Source: Micromonospora sp. NBC_00389 (GTDB taxonomy: Bacteria; Actinomycetota; Actinomycetes; Mycobacteriales; Micromonosporaceae). From it: a DNA stretch of 64,000 nucleotides. How positions within the stretch are numbered: the first letter of the stretch is position 1; every line of letters begins with the position of its first letter. Below the pieces are notes generated by a model that saw only the letters and a list, made by a program, of their open reading frames with translations, was not told where the DNA came from and did not search any database. Positions 8,879-17,640 of this stretch are shown one piece after another. Both the position numbers and the translations under genes were made by a program. The stretch spans positions 1,240,001-1,304,000 of the forward strand of contig NZ_CP107947.1 of the NCBI RefSeq assembly GCF_036059255.1, in the 5' to 3' direction.

Positions 8879-10168
8879 CTAGCCGCGCGGCGAGGACGCG
8901 CGGCGAGGGGTGAGGGTGGCGGCGAGCAGGCCCAGGGCGAGGAGCTGGGTGGCGCCGAGGACGGCGATCAGGGTGGGCAGCGACCGGGTGTACAGGGCAC
9001 CGACCAGGCCGCCGCCGGCCAGCGCGGCCAGACCCTGCACGGCGGCGAACACGCCGTACGCGGTGGCGCGACGTGCCGCCGGGACGATATCGGCCACCAG
9101 GGCCTTGACGGTCGAGTCCTGCACGCCGACAGCGGCGCCCCAGAGCAGAGCACCAGCCACGACCGCGTCCACACTTCCTGACAGGGCCAAGGCGGGCACC
9201 GCGGCGCCGAGCAGGGGCAGGGCGAGCAGCACCCGCCCACTCCACCGGTCGTACAGGTAGCCGCTGGCCAGCGCGGCGACGGCCGCGGCGGCCATGGCGC
9301 CGGCGTACAGCAGGGGAATGCCTGCGAGGGGGATCAGGCCGGTGCGGTGGGCGTGGAAGGAGATGATCCCGAAGGTCACCAGGCCGGCGGTGGCAGCTCC
9401 GGCCGCGGCGGCGAACAGGAAGAACCGGCGGGGCAGGTCGGCGCCGAACCAGCGGCCCAGGGCGGTCGGCGGGCGGCTGGCAGCGGCGGGGGGCGCGGCC
9501 CGTTCGGTGTCGTACGCGGCGGGGTCGGGTACGCGTAGCCGGATCCACAGCAGCAGGCCGACGGCGAGGGCGCCGGGGACGGCCAGGACGGCCATCGCCG
9601 GCCAGATCAGTCCGGTGGCGGCGGCGAGTGCGGCGACCAGCAGCGGCCCGGTGAACGCGCCGACCTGGTCGAGGGCCTTGTGCACGGCGAATCCACGGCC
9701 GCGGCCGACGGCGCCGGCCGCCTGGGCCAGCAGCGCGGTCTTGGCCGGACTTCGCACCGCCTTGCCGGCGCGCTCGGTCAGGATCAGCCCGCAGGCCAGC
9801 GCCAGACCGGCGCCGCCGACGAAGGGGGCCACAGCCAGCAGGGGGACGCAGACCGCGGTGAGGGTGTAGCCGACCAGCGTCAGGGACCAGTACCGGCCGG
9901 TGCGGTCCGCGAGGGGTCCGAAGGCCAGGCGCAGCAGCAGCGACATGGCCTCCCCGGCTCCGGTGACCAGGCCGACGACCATCGCCGACGCGCCGAGGGC
10001 TCCCAGGAGCGGTCCGCTGATGGACCGCGCACCCTCGTAGGCCATGTCGGCGGCGAGGCTGACCACCCCGAAGCTGACCACGACCCGCCACGCCGACCAG
10101 GCCGGGGTGGGAGTTCCGGCTCTGGCCGCGGTGGTGCTGTCGGACAGGTCGGTGGGGACGCTAGGCAC
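8879..10168 (-). CDS. MFS transporter
   Basis: 429 aa with about 12 hydrophobic segments and an internal loop containing GPLADRTGRYWSL, the cytoplasmic loop 2-3 motif of the major facilitator superfamily. The GTG at 10168 lies inside the last codons of the upstream histidine kinase gene (8-nt overlap), so the two are translationally coupled. The third gene of a response regulator / kinase / transporter operon is often the effector of the signal. The substrate cannot be told from sequence; multidrug or metabolite efflux is possible. Confidence 0.88.
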   Translation of the reverse strand: MPSVPTDLSDSTTAARAGTPTPAWSAWRVVVSFGVVSLAADMAYEGARSISGPLLGALGASAMVVGLVTGAGEAMSLLLRLAFGPLADRTGRYWSLTLVGYTLTAVCVPLLAVAPFVGGAGLALACGLILTERAGKAVRSPAKTALLAQAAGAVGRGRGFAVHKALDQVGAFTGPLLVAALAAATGLIWPAMAVLAVPGALAVGLLLWIRLRVPDPAAYDTERAAPPAAASRPPTALGRWFGADLPRRFFLFAAAAGAATAGLVTFGIISFHAHRTGLIPLAGIPLLYAGAMAAAAVAALASGYLYDRWSGRVLLALPLLGAAVPALALSGSVDAVVAGALLWGAAVGVQDSTVKALVADIVPAARRATAYGVFAAVQGLAALAGGGLVGALYTRSLPTLIAVLGATQLLALGLLAATLTPRRASSPRG

Positions 10169-11684
10169 GGTATCTCCTCGAGCCGGCGCCGGGATGGACG
10201 CCCGATGCCGATGGCAGCAGGATCGTGATCGTGGTGCCGGCGGTCGGGTGTGCGCACGGCAGCTCGAATCGGGTGTCCGTGCGGTGGTGTGCCCCGGCGG
10301 AGCAGATCCGTAGTTCGCCGTCGTGGGCGCGGACGATGGCCTCGACGAGGGATAGGCCGAGCCCTGTGCCCGGGGAGGTGCGGGCGGTGTCGGCGCGGCT
10401 GAACCGTTCGGCGGCGTGCGGCAGGAATTCGGGGCTCATGCCGGGCCCGTCGTCGTGGACGGTGAGCCGGATCAGTCCGTCGGCGGGGGCGGCGGCGACG
10501 GTGACGGGCGGCGCGCCGTACCGGACGGTGTTGTCGAGCAGGTTGGTGACGACCCGGCCGAGGCCCGTGCCATCTCCCCTGACGATCAAGCCTGCCGTGA
10601 CCTCGGCGTGCAGGGCCTCACCGGTCGTGGCCTGGTAGCGCTCGACGAGGCCGGCCAACAGTTCGCTGAGGTCCACCTCGGGGGCGGTGTCGGCGTGGGC
10701 GGGTTGCACGCCGACGCTGAGCAGGGTGTCGGCGAGCGCGATGAGGTGGGCGGTGTCGGCGGCCGCGCTGCGCACAGTCTGTTCCAATTCGGCGGCGCTG
10801 CGCGGACGACGCAGGGCCAGTTCCAGCTCGGTGGACAGCAGGGTCAGTGGGGTGCGCAGTTCGTGGCTGGCGTCGTTGATGAACCGTCGCTCCCGGTCCA
10901 GGGCCGACTCCAGCGCGGCGAGCATGTCATTGAGGGTGCGGCCGAGCCGGGTCACCTCGTCGTCGGACCGGTCAGGTACGGCCAGCCGCACGCCGGTGGC
11001 GCCCGCGGCGATGCGGGCGGCCTCGCTGCGGTACCGCTCGACCGGGGCGAGTGCCGCGCGGGCGAGGCGGTAGCCGACGACGGAGGCGATGGCGAGGGCG
11101 GCAAGGTTGGCGAGGGCGAGCTGGCCGATGAGTTCCCGCAGCGCCTCGTCGCGCTGGTCGCGACGCACCGCGGCGACGATGACGGCGGGCTGGCCGGCCG
11201 GTGGCCTGGCGCCAGGTTGCAGGGGTACGGCGTACAGGCACAGCGGGCGGGTGCTGATCGGCAGAAGGGAGCCTCGGTCGGCGCGTACCGGCGCCCGCAG
11301 CGCCACGTCGAGCTGCCCCGGGGTGAGCAGCGAACCGGCCGGCAGACCGGGACTGGCCGAGAGCACATGACCAGCGGCGTCGAGGACCTGGTAGTACTCC
11401 CCCGCCCCGGTCCGGCCGGCGTTCGGCGGGAGCCCGCCGGCGCGGACGAGGTCGGTCAGCTGCGCCGACTGGGCGGCCAGGTCCTGGTCGAGGCGGACGT
11501 CGAGGGCGTACTGCACGCGCAGGTAGACGAACGCGCCGGCACCGGCGAGGACCAGGAGCATCGCTGCGGCGAAGCCGGCGATCAGCCGGATGCGCAGCGG
11601 CAGTCGACCCAACAGGCCGACATTGGGGCCACCGGCTGACGACCTGGCAAGGACACCGCGTGGCCGCGCCGGGCGGGAGGGCAT
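10161..11684 (-). CDS. Sensor histidine kinase
   Basis: 507 aa from the ATG at 11684, one base after the stop of the response regulator. The N-terminal membrane segment is at about 33-55 and the second at about 190-210; the 130 residues between form an extracytoplasmic sensor region. A HAMP-like linker follows, then HisKA with FINDASHELRTPLTLL (phospho-acceptor His274). The ATPase domain has NLLDNTVRYG (N box), DDGPGM (G1) and GTGLGLSLV (G2). This is an OmpR/EnvZ-type classical kinase; the signal is unknown. The open frame extends upstream into the regulator gene but is not coding there. Confidence 0.93.
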   Translation of the reverse strand: MPSRPARPRGVLARSSAGGPNVGLLGRLPLRIRLIAGFAAAMLLVLAGAGAFVYLRVQYALDVRLDQDLAAQSAQLTDLVRAGGLPPNAGRTGAGEYYQVLDAAGHVLSASPGLPAGSLLTPGQLDVALRAPVRADRGSLLPISTRPLCLYAVPLQPGARPPAGQPAVIVAAVRRDQRDEALRELIGQLALANLAALAIASVVGYRLARAALAPVERYRSEAARIAAGATGVRLAVPDRSDDEVTRLGRTLNDMLAALESALDRERRFINDASHELRTPLTLLSTELELALRRPRSAAELEQTVRSAAADTAHLIALADTLLSVGVQPAHADTAPEVDLSELLAGLVERYQATTGEALHAEVTAGLIVRGDGTGLGRVVTNLLDNTVRYGAPPVTVAAAPADGLIRLTVHDDGPGMSPEFLPHAAERFSRADTARTSPGTGLGLSLVEAIVRAHDGELRICSAGAHHRTDTRFELPCAHPTAGTTITILLPSASGVHPGAGSRRYRA

Positions 11685-11685
11685 G

Positions 11686-12363
11686 TCAGCCCCCGTCGGC
11701 GCGCAGGCGGTAGCCGACGCCGCGCAGGGTTTCGATGGCCTGCCTGCCGAAGGGCTTGTCGACCTTGCCTCGGAGGGTGGCGATGTGGACGTCGATGACG
11801 TTGGAGCGGATGTCGGTTTCGCCGTCCCACACCTCATCAAGGATCTGGTAGCGGGTCAGGCACTGCCCAGCCCGGGTCAGCAGGAGGGCGAGGATGTCAA
11901 ACTCGCGGGCCGACAGGTCGATCTCCACCTCGCCGCGGAACACCCGCCGCTGTCCGGGGTCCAGGTGCAGGTCTCCGGCGCGTACCTCGGCCGACGGCGG
12001 GCCTGCGGCGCGCCGGTGCAGTGCCCGCAGCCGGGCGAGCAGCTCGTCAAAGGAGAACGGCTTGGTCAGGTAGTCGTCGGCGCCCGCGTCCAGACCGGTG
12101 ACCCGGTCGGGGACGTCACCGCGGGCGGTGAGCATCAGCACCGGTACCTCGTTGCCCTGCTGGCGAAGGGCCCGGCAGACGGCGATGCCGTCGATCCCCG
12201 GCAACATGATGTCGAGCACCACCGCGTCGTGGGTGCCGGTAGCCGCGGCGAGCAGCCCGTCCGAGCCGGTGTGCCGGATATCAACGGTATGACCCGCTTC
12301 CCGCAGCCCTTGGGCGAGCAGGGCAGCCAGGCGCCGCTCGTCCTCCACCACCAGAACCCGCAC
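11686..12363 (-). CDS. OmpR/PhoB-family response regulator
   Basis: 225 aa. Receiver domain at residues 1-115 with acidic pair E7-D8, phospho-acceptor Asp51 (VVLDIMLPG) and Lys at the LTKPF motif. Winged-helix DNA-binding domain at 125-222 ending VIDVHIATLRGKVD and GVGYRLRADGG. It is the first gene of the operon with the kinase and MFS transporter. The gene diverges from the PAP2 phosphatase at 12484, and the 120-bp gap must carry both promoters, so autoregulation and control of the phosphatase are plausible (inference). Confidence 0.95.
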   Translation of the reverse strand: MRVLVVEDERRLAALLAQGLREAGHTVDIRHTGSDGLLAAATGTHDAVVLDIMLPGIDGIAVCRALRQQGNEVPVLMLTARGDVPDRVTGLDAGADDYLTKPFSFDELLARLRALHRRAAGPPSAEVRAGDLHLDPGQRRVFRGEVEIDLSAREFDILALLLTRAGQCLTRYQILDEVWDGETDIRSNVIDVHIATLRGKVDKPFGRQAIETLRGVGYRLRADGG

Positions 12364-12483
12364 CCCGCTCCTCCCCCCGCTCGTACCGGCGACAAGTGCA
12401 GCACAGCGTCGGTGGTCTTCATCTGGCCTTCATGTCCGGCTGTCTACCGTCGGCACCTCAACATTGCACGGCGGAAGGACAGC

Positions 12484-13080
12484 ATGAACACCCGTCTCTT
12501 CCTGGAAATCAACAACCTGGCCAGGGCGACGCCATGGGCGCACGCCCCGCTGGCCGACTACGCGAAGTACGGGGTGGTGCTCTTCGCCGCTTTGCTGCTG
12601 GCCGGCTGGTGGACCGCCCGCCAGCGCGGCACCGGCATGCTGGCGGCGGTGTGGGCTCCGGTCGGGATGCTGCTGGCCGTGGCGGTGAACCAGCCGATCG
12701 TGGCGGCCGTGCAGGAGCCCCGCCCGTACACCTCGCTACCCGGCATTTTGGTCCTGGCCGACCGCAGCGCGGACCCGTCGTTTCCGTCGGACCACGCCAC
12801 CATGGCCGGAGCCGTCGCGGCCGGGCTGCTGCTGGTCAGCTGGCGGCTCGGCCTGCTGGCCGTGGCCGCCGCCGCGGTGATGGGCTTCGCCCGGGTGTAC
12901 ATCGGCGCGCACTACCCGTCCGACGTCCTGACCGGTTTCGCGCTCGGCGCCGTCGTGACCCTACTCGGCTACCTGATCGCCCGTCGCCCGCTGGCGGCGG
13001 GCCTGCGCCGTCTGGAACGCACCCCACTGCGACCCCTGCTCCGGCCCGCGGCCGGACCAGTCGCAACGATGCGGCCGTGA
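12484..13080 (+). CDS. PAP2-family membrane phosphatase
   Basis: 198 aa. The ATG at 12484 follows GGAAGGA at the right distance. Five or six membrane segments. The signatures are QEPRPYTS (reduced first motif), FPSDHATM (second, catalytic His) and ARVYIGAHYPSDVLTG (third). Length and layout match undecaprenyl-diphosphatase BcrC-like and related lipid phosphatases. It lies divergent to a two-component operon and next to a decayed DedA gene, an association that echoes the DedA-PAP2 fusion at 6.9-8.3 kb. Substrate inferred. Confidence 0.9.
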   Translation: MNTRLFLEINNLARATPWAHAPLADYAKYGVVLFAALLLAGWWTARQRGTGMLAAVWAPVGMLLAVAVNQPIVAAVQEPRPYTSLPGILVLADRSADPSFPSDHATMAGAVAAGLLLVSWRLGLLAVAAAAVMGFARVYIGAHYPSDVLTGFALGAVVTLLGYLIARRPLAAGLRRLERTPLRPLLRPAAGPVATMRP

Positions 13081-13084
13081 CCGT

Positions 13085-13487
13085 GGGCCGGGTCCCTTAC
13101 GGCCTAGTCGTCCACCAGGGCCACCTCGGCATCTTCCTGCACGCGGGGGCGGAGGGATTCGGCATACCCGCGCCGGGCGAGGCGGTGGATCATCCCGGGT
13201 GCCGGCTACGCCGCACGTGGCCACCTGTCCATCGTCGGGGTCGCTGTGGTGGCGTTCCTGGCCGCCGTCGGTCGTGACACCCTCGGGTTCCGGGTCGGCT
13301 GCACCGGTGGCCGACCGTTGCTCCTGAGCTACGGGCGGTACGTGCGGCTGACACCGGGCCGGCTGGATTGGATCGAGCCGTTCACACGCCGGAAAGATCA
13401 TCGCGGTCGCCCGGCTTCGTCGAAGGCCGCGCCAGTTCAACGGGTCACCGCCGGGGCGCCAACGGGATGCCGTGGCACCGCCAGCTG
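13085..13487 (+). pseudogene. Degenerate DedA-family gene
   Basis: Read across three frames, the plus strand gives ordered DedA pieces: HLGIFLHAGAEGFGIPAPGE, then GYAARGHLSIVGVAVVAFLA and GGRPLLLSYGRYVRLTPGRL, then FVEGRA and GANGMPW. There are at least two frameshifts (near 13180 and near 13410-13440). The C-terminal third of the family is missing. The remnant ends at the tail of the oppositely oriented HupE-like gene, whose stop codon lies inside this remnant. It immediately follows the PAP2 gene, so a PAP2-DedA pair may once have been functional. Confidence 0.75.
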
Positions 13488-14330
13488 GTAGTTGACGATC
13501 ACGAACCCGTCGCCGATGAGATGCCCGAACGATGTCGCCGGAACGGTTTCGGCGGGTTCGAAGAAGTCCTTCACGGGGTGCCCGCCGCCGGCAGGGTAGG
13601 TTTCGGTGCGGTCGCGGACCTCGCATGCGCCGTACGCCTCGGGGGGCGTCTGGACGGGTCGCAGCGCTTGACCGCCGGAGGTAATCACCAGCACCGCTGC
13701 GGCCACCACACCAGCGGCGACGAGCACGGCGTGGGACAGGCGCGCATCACACAGCCGTGGGATGTAGTGGCGCAGGACGTCGCCGAGCATGAACATGCCA
13801 GCGATGGCGACGAGTTGCCCGATCTCCACCCCGATGTTGAAGGCCAGCACTCGGGGGATCGTCGCGTCGGAGGGCAGCCCGACCTCCTGCAGCCGGGTGG
13901 ACAGGCCCAGCCCGTGGACGAGGCCGAAGCCAAGGACCGCGGCGGCGAACCAGGTCCAGGTCTTCGGTCGCCCGGTCAGGCCGACCACGCCGACGAACAC
14001 CAGGCTCAAGGCGACGACGATGTCCACCAGCACCGGGTTGACGTGCCAGTCGGCGACAGTGGCGGTGAACAGGGTGACGCTGTGCCCGAGCGCGAACAGG
14101 GAGATCAGCTTCGCCGCCCGCCGCACCTGACCGGCGAGCAGCAGGATCCCGCCGACGAACAGCAGGTGGTCCCACCCGGCGAGCATGTGCTTGGTGCCCA
14201 GCCAGACGAACCCGCCGACGGTGTCACTCGACCCACCGACCCCGTGGGCCCACGCGCCGCCGGGCGCGGCCAGCACGACGGTGGCCATCACCGCGCCGAC
14301 TGTCGCGATCCGGTGGCCTGCCGATGACAT
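13437..14330 (-). CDS. HupE/UreJ-like membrane protein, C-terminally truncated copy
   Basis: 297 aa from the ATG at 14330. Signal-like N-terminus ending AWAHGVGG, then six to seven membrane segments with TKHMLAGWDHLLFVGG, ALGHSVTL and ADWHVNPVLVD, which are His/Asp-rich HupE/UreJ-type motifs linked to nickel or cobalt uptake or metallocentre supply. A soluble C-terminal region follows (RDRTETYPAGGGHPVKDFF). Compared with the close paralogue at 50108-51172, homology stops after FVIVNY, and the last residues are unrelated because they are read antisense through the DedA remnant. About 60 residues of the DUF3105-like tail are lost. Whether it still works is unknown. Confidence 0.8.
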   Translation of the reverse strand: MSSAGHRIATVGAVMATVVLAAPGGAWAHGVGGSSDTVGGFVWLGTKHMLAGWDHLLFVGGILLLAGQVRRAAKLISLFALGHSVTLFTATVADWHVNPVLVDIVVALSLVFVGVVGLTGRPKTWTWFAAAVLGFGLVHGLGLSTRLQEVGLPSDATIPRVLAFNIGVEIGQLVAIAGMFMLGDVLRHYIPRLCDARLSHAVLVAAGVVAAAVLVITSGGQALRPVQTPPEAYGACEVRDRTETYPAGGGHPVKDFFEPAETVPATSFGHLIGDGFVIVNYQLAVPRHPVGAPAVTR

Positions 14331-14476
14331 CGCTGATCCTCCTGAGCTCGTTGCGGTGGCGGGCAGCACGTCGCCGTGCCGAGCTGTGCCGGGCTGTTCC
14401 GCTGTTAGTCGCCCCGCCGGCCTGGATAGTTCCGGTCCACGACGACGTCCGGGCACGAGTCGCAGGTCGTTGCCGC

Positions 14477-14878
14477 CTACCGGTCGAATGCCTGCCTGGC
14501 CTTGTGTCGTGCGGTGACGAAGTGCAGGTCGAGGACGGGCGTCGGATCGGCTACGCCGGGCCCGCCGGCGCGTATCCACGTCACGAGGTCCTCGGTGGCC
14601 TCGGGGTCGGTGAGCAGGCCGAGCCACACGGGACGGGCACCGGCGGCCCGACCGGCGCCCCCTGGGCTGACGACCATGACGTTGGCGTGGGAGCACATGT
14701 CGAGGCAGTCGCTGACCCGGACGGTGGCGGTCCCGGCCAGCTCGCCGTGGAGCTGGGCGAGTTGCCCGGCGTGGTCGAACCCTGGTGTGACGGTAGTGTT
14801 TCCGCAGCAACAGCCCCGGCACACGGTCACCGTGCATGGGGTGGCCGCCAGCTTCGCCTGCCCGGCGCGGCGGCTCAT
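14477..14878 (-). CDS. Thioredoxin-like 2Fe-2S protein
   Basis: 133 aa. The N-terminal part has TVCRGCCCGN and the second part VSDCLDMCSHANVMVV, matching the C-x-n-C / C-x3-C arrangement of thioredoxin-like [2Fe-2S] proteins. The ATG at 14878 overlaps the stop of the P-type ATPase (ATGA), so it is the last gene of that metal-export operon. Role inferred: an electron-transfer or metal-binding accessory for the ATPase system. The exact ligand assignment needs an alignment. Confidence 0.75.
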   Translation of the reverse strand: MSRRAGQAKLAATPCTVTVCRGCCCGNTTVTPGFDHAGQLAQLHGELAGTATVRVSDCLDMCSHANVMVVSPGGAGRAAGARPVWLGLLTDPEATEDLVTWIRAGGPGVADPTPVLDLHFVTARHKARQAFDR

Positions 14879-16852
14879 CGGCCGTCCCTCGCTCGGCGCC
14901 AGGCCCGGGTGTGCAGGAGCCGCAGGCCGTTGAGACCGACGATGACGGTGGAGCCCTCGTGCCCGGCGACACCCAGCGGCAGCGGGAGATGGCCGAACAG
15001 GTCCCAGGCGACCAGCACGGCGATGAACGTGCCAGCGATGACAAGGTTGGCGCTCACCAGGCGGCGGGCGCGGCGGGACAGGGCGATGACGGCGGGCAGA
15101 GTTGACAGGTCATCGCGGACCAGGACCGCGTCGGCGGTCTGCAGGGCGAGGTCGGAGCCGTTGCGGCCCATCGCCACGCCGGTGTCGGCGGCGGCGAGGG
15201 CGGGGGCGTCGTTGACGCCGTCGCCGACCAGCAGGACTCGCCGACCGTCGCGCTGCAGGGCGCGTACCCGCTCGACCTTGTCGGCCGGGAGCAGGTTGGC
15301 GTGCACGTCGGTGATGCCGGCCTCGGCGGCGAGCCGGCCCGCCGCGCCGGGGTTGTCACCGGTGAGCAGCGCCGGCGTCGCGCCGGTCAGCGCGGCGAGG
15401 GCGGTGACAGTGGCCCGGGCGTGCGGGCGGACCCGGTCGGCCAGCGCGAGGACCCCGGCGGGCACGTCCTCCACGATCACTACCACCGCAGTACGCCCGG
15501 CCGCCTGCACGGTGTCGACCAGGGTCCTCCCCTGCGGGTGGATCGGCGCGAGTTCGTCGAGCAGCGCCGGGGAGCCGACCCGCACGCGCCGCCCCTCGAC
15601 CGTGGCGGTGACGCCCCGGCCGGGCGTGGCGGTGAAGTCGTGGACCGCGGGGACGGTCAGTCCCCGGTCGCGGGCGGTGGCGAGCACGGCGGCGGCCAGG
15701 GGATGTTCGCTGGGGTGTTCGGCGGCGGCGGCCAGCCGTAGCAGGGTGTCCTGGTTGTGTCCGCTGCCGTTGATGAGGTGGATCTCCGCGATCCGGGGGG
15801 GTGCCCTCGGTGAGGGTGCCGGTCTTGTCGAACGCCACCACGTCGGTGTCGGCGAGCTGCTCCATGACCACGGCGGACTTGATCAGGACGCCGTGCCTCC
15901 CGGCGAGGGCGATGGCCGACAGCAGCGGGGGCATGGTGGCCAGTACCACCGCGCACGGCGACGCGACGATCATGAAGGTCATCGCCCGCAGCAGGGTCGG
16001 CTGCAGGGCCGCGCCGAACGCCAGCGGGACGGCGAACAGGGCCAGGGTCGCCACGACCACGGCGACGGAGTAGCGCTGTTCGACCCTTTCGATGAACAGT
16101 TGGGTGCGGGCCTTGGTCGCCGATGCCTCCTCGACGAGGGCGACGATGCGAGCGATCACCGATTCGGCGGACGGCCGGTGCACCTGGGCGAGCAGCGCGC
16201 CGGCACCGTTGACGGTGCCGGCGTACACCTCGTCCCCGGGGTGTTTGGCCACGGGCAGCGGCTCGCCGGTGATGCTGGCCTGGTCGACGTCGCTGGCTCC
16301 GTCGACGACCACCGCGTCGGCGCCGATCCGCTCGCCCGGCCGGACCCGGATCACCTGCCCGACGACCAGGTCCGCGGCGGCGATGGTGTCCTCGGTGCCG
16401 TCGTCGCGGACCCGGGTGGCCCGCTCGGGGGCGAGGTCGAGCAGCGCGCGGACCGAGTCGGCCGTGCGGGCCGTGGCGAACGCCTCCAGCGCGCCTGAGG
16501 TGGCGAAGATGACGATCAGCAGCGCGCCGTCGAAGGCCTGCCCGATGCCGACCGCGCCGAGCGCGGCCACGATCATCAGCAGGTCCACGTCCAGGGTCCT
16601 CCCGCGCAGCGCCCGCAGTCCGGCCAGCGCCGGCTCCCACCCGCCGGCCGCATAGCAGGCCAGGTACAACGTCCACCACAGCGGCGCCGGGGCATGCGCG
16701 AGCTGCGCGATGCCACCGACGGCGAACAGCACCGTCGCCGCCGCGGCCCAGCGCACCTCAGCGAGGACCCACAGCCGGGCACCCCACCGCCGAGGCGCGT
16801 TGGCTGCGGCGGTCGCGGGCTGAGCGGGAGTGGTGTCGGCCGTCAGGGTCAC
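14875..16852 (-). pseudogene. P1B-4-type metal-exporting ATPase, one-base frameshift
   Basis: The two halves are in different frames. The N-terminal half has DQASITGEPLPV (actuator), IVASPCAVVLAT (the SPC metal site of the P1B-4 class) and AFDKTGTLTEG (phosphorylation Asp). The C-terminal half has LLTGDNPG, LVGDGVNDAPAL and the second metal-site motif GHEGSTV near the end. SPC plus HEG-S/T without an N-terminal metal-binding domain is the P1B-4 (Co/Ni/Zn, CtpJ/CoaT) pattern. The frame changes at a run of seven G (15795-15801, C on the coding strand) right after TLTEG. Removing one base restores EIHLINGSGHN and a continuous protein of about 660 aa. Start taken as the GTG at 16852; a TTG at 16891 is possible. 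Confidence 0.85.
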
Positions 16853-16863
16853 AACGAGCAACC

Positions 16864-16887
16864 ATACCTGCGTGCCTTCGCAGATAC
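16864..16887. promoter_or_regulatory. Candidate ArsR operator (imperfect inverted repeat)
   Basis: The arms ATACCTGCG and CGCAGATAC, separated by six bases, form an inverted repeat with one mismatch in the eight-base core. It lies between the divergent ATPase and ArsR starts, just upstream of the ATPase GTG, where an ArsR/SmtB repressor would block both promoters. Its use as an operator is inferred. Confidence 0.5.
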
Positions 16888-16934
16888 ACAATCAGCTAGG
16901 CAGACAGTCAGCGGGGGAAAGCTAGGCTAGACGG

Positions 16935-17321
16935 GTGCACACGTCGCTGCCGGACTTCCAGATGCCCAACGACGAGCAGGTCCACCTCGCCGCCGAGGGT
17001 TTCCGGCTGCTCGCCGACCCGACCCGCATCAAGATCCTCTGGGCGCTGCTGCAGGGCGAGTCGTCGGTCGCCTGCCTCGCCGACCTGGTGGGCGCTGCCC
17101 CCACCGCCGTCAGCCAACACCTGGCCAAGCTCCGCCTGGCCGGCCTGGTCCGCGGACGCAGGGAAGGCACCTTCGTCTACTACTCCGCCGCCGACGTCCA
17201 CGTCCAGGCCCTGCTCGCCGAGGCCCTGTTCCACGCCGACCACACCGACCGCGACCTACCCGACCACGCCCGCGGTGACCTGCTCCCCCACACCCGTCCC
17301 GCCACACACCCGGCGACCTGA
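16935..17321 (+). CDS. ArsR/SmtB-family metal-sensing repressor (NmtR/CzrA-like)
   Basis: 128 aa from the GTG at 16935. The winged helix has LLADPTRIKILWALL and the recognition helix TAVSQHLAKLRLAGLV. The last helix reads ADVHVQALLAEALFHADH. Asp87, His89, His100 and His103 have exactly the D-x-H-x10-H-x2-H spacing of the alpha-5 metal site of CzrA and NmtR (Zn or Ni/Co sensors). It is divergent from the P1B-4 ATPase. In mycobacteria NmtR controls the P1B-4 pump CtpJ, so the pairing is the expected one. Metal choice between Ni, Co and Zn is not decidable from this. Confidence 0.9.
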   Translation: MHTSLPDFQMPNDEQVHLAAEGFRLLADPTRIKILWALLQGESSVACLADLVGAAPTAVSQHLAKLRLAGLVRGRREGTFVYYSAADVHVQALLAEALFHADHTDRDLPDHARGDLLPHTRPATHPAT

Positions 17322-17388
17322 GCCGGAGCGCCAATGTCACTCGCCGGACGGCGTCAGGCCTATGGGATCGAGCAGCACCGCGATCGGA

Positions 17389-17520
17389 TCACGGCCCCGA
17401 GCGACGGCCGGTTCCAGCAGGTGGCGAGCCCAGCAGCACCACATCCGGTTTGAGGCTGGTCTCCAGCATGTGCCGCAGGGTGTGGGCGATGAGTTCCTTT
17501 CGGCTGCTGACAGGACGGGG
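17389..17520 (-). pseudogene. Short C-terminal gene fragment, unknown family
   Basis: A protein-like tail, RKELIAHTLRHMLETSLKPD followed by VVLLGSPP, ends at a stop at 17389. It has no start in frame and nothing coding-like upstream. I do not recognise the family. The rest of 17322-17640 shows nothing else. Confidence 0.3.
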
Positions 17521-17640
17521 CTGAGGCGTCCTGGCTGATATCGGCGACGCTTCATGGCAGACCGAGGGATCCGCATGGCGCCTGGCGCACGGCGACGCCG
17601 GCCGGGCCCGACAAGGGTCCGGCCGGCGTCTCGTCGGCGG

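Noticed and set aside
12396..13277. 293-codon plus-strand frame overlapping the PAP2 gene
   Set aside because: Out of frame with the PAP2 protein for most of its length. Only its last part carries DedA remnant sequence, which is annotated separately.
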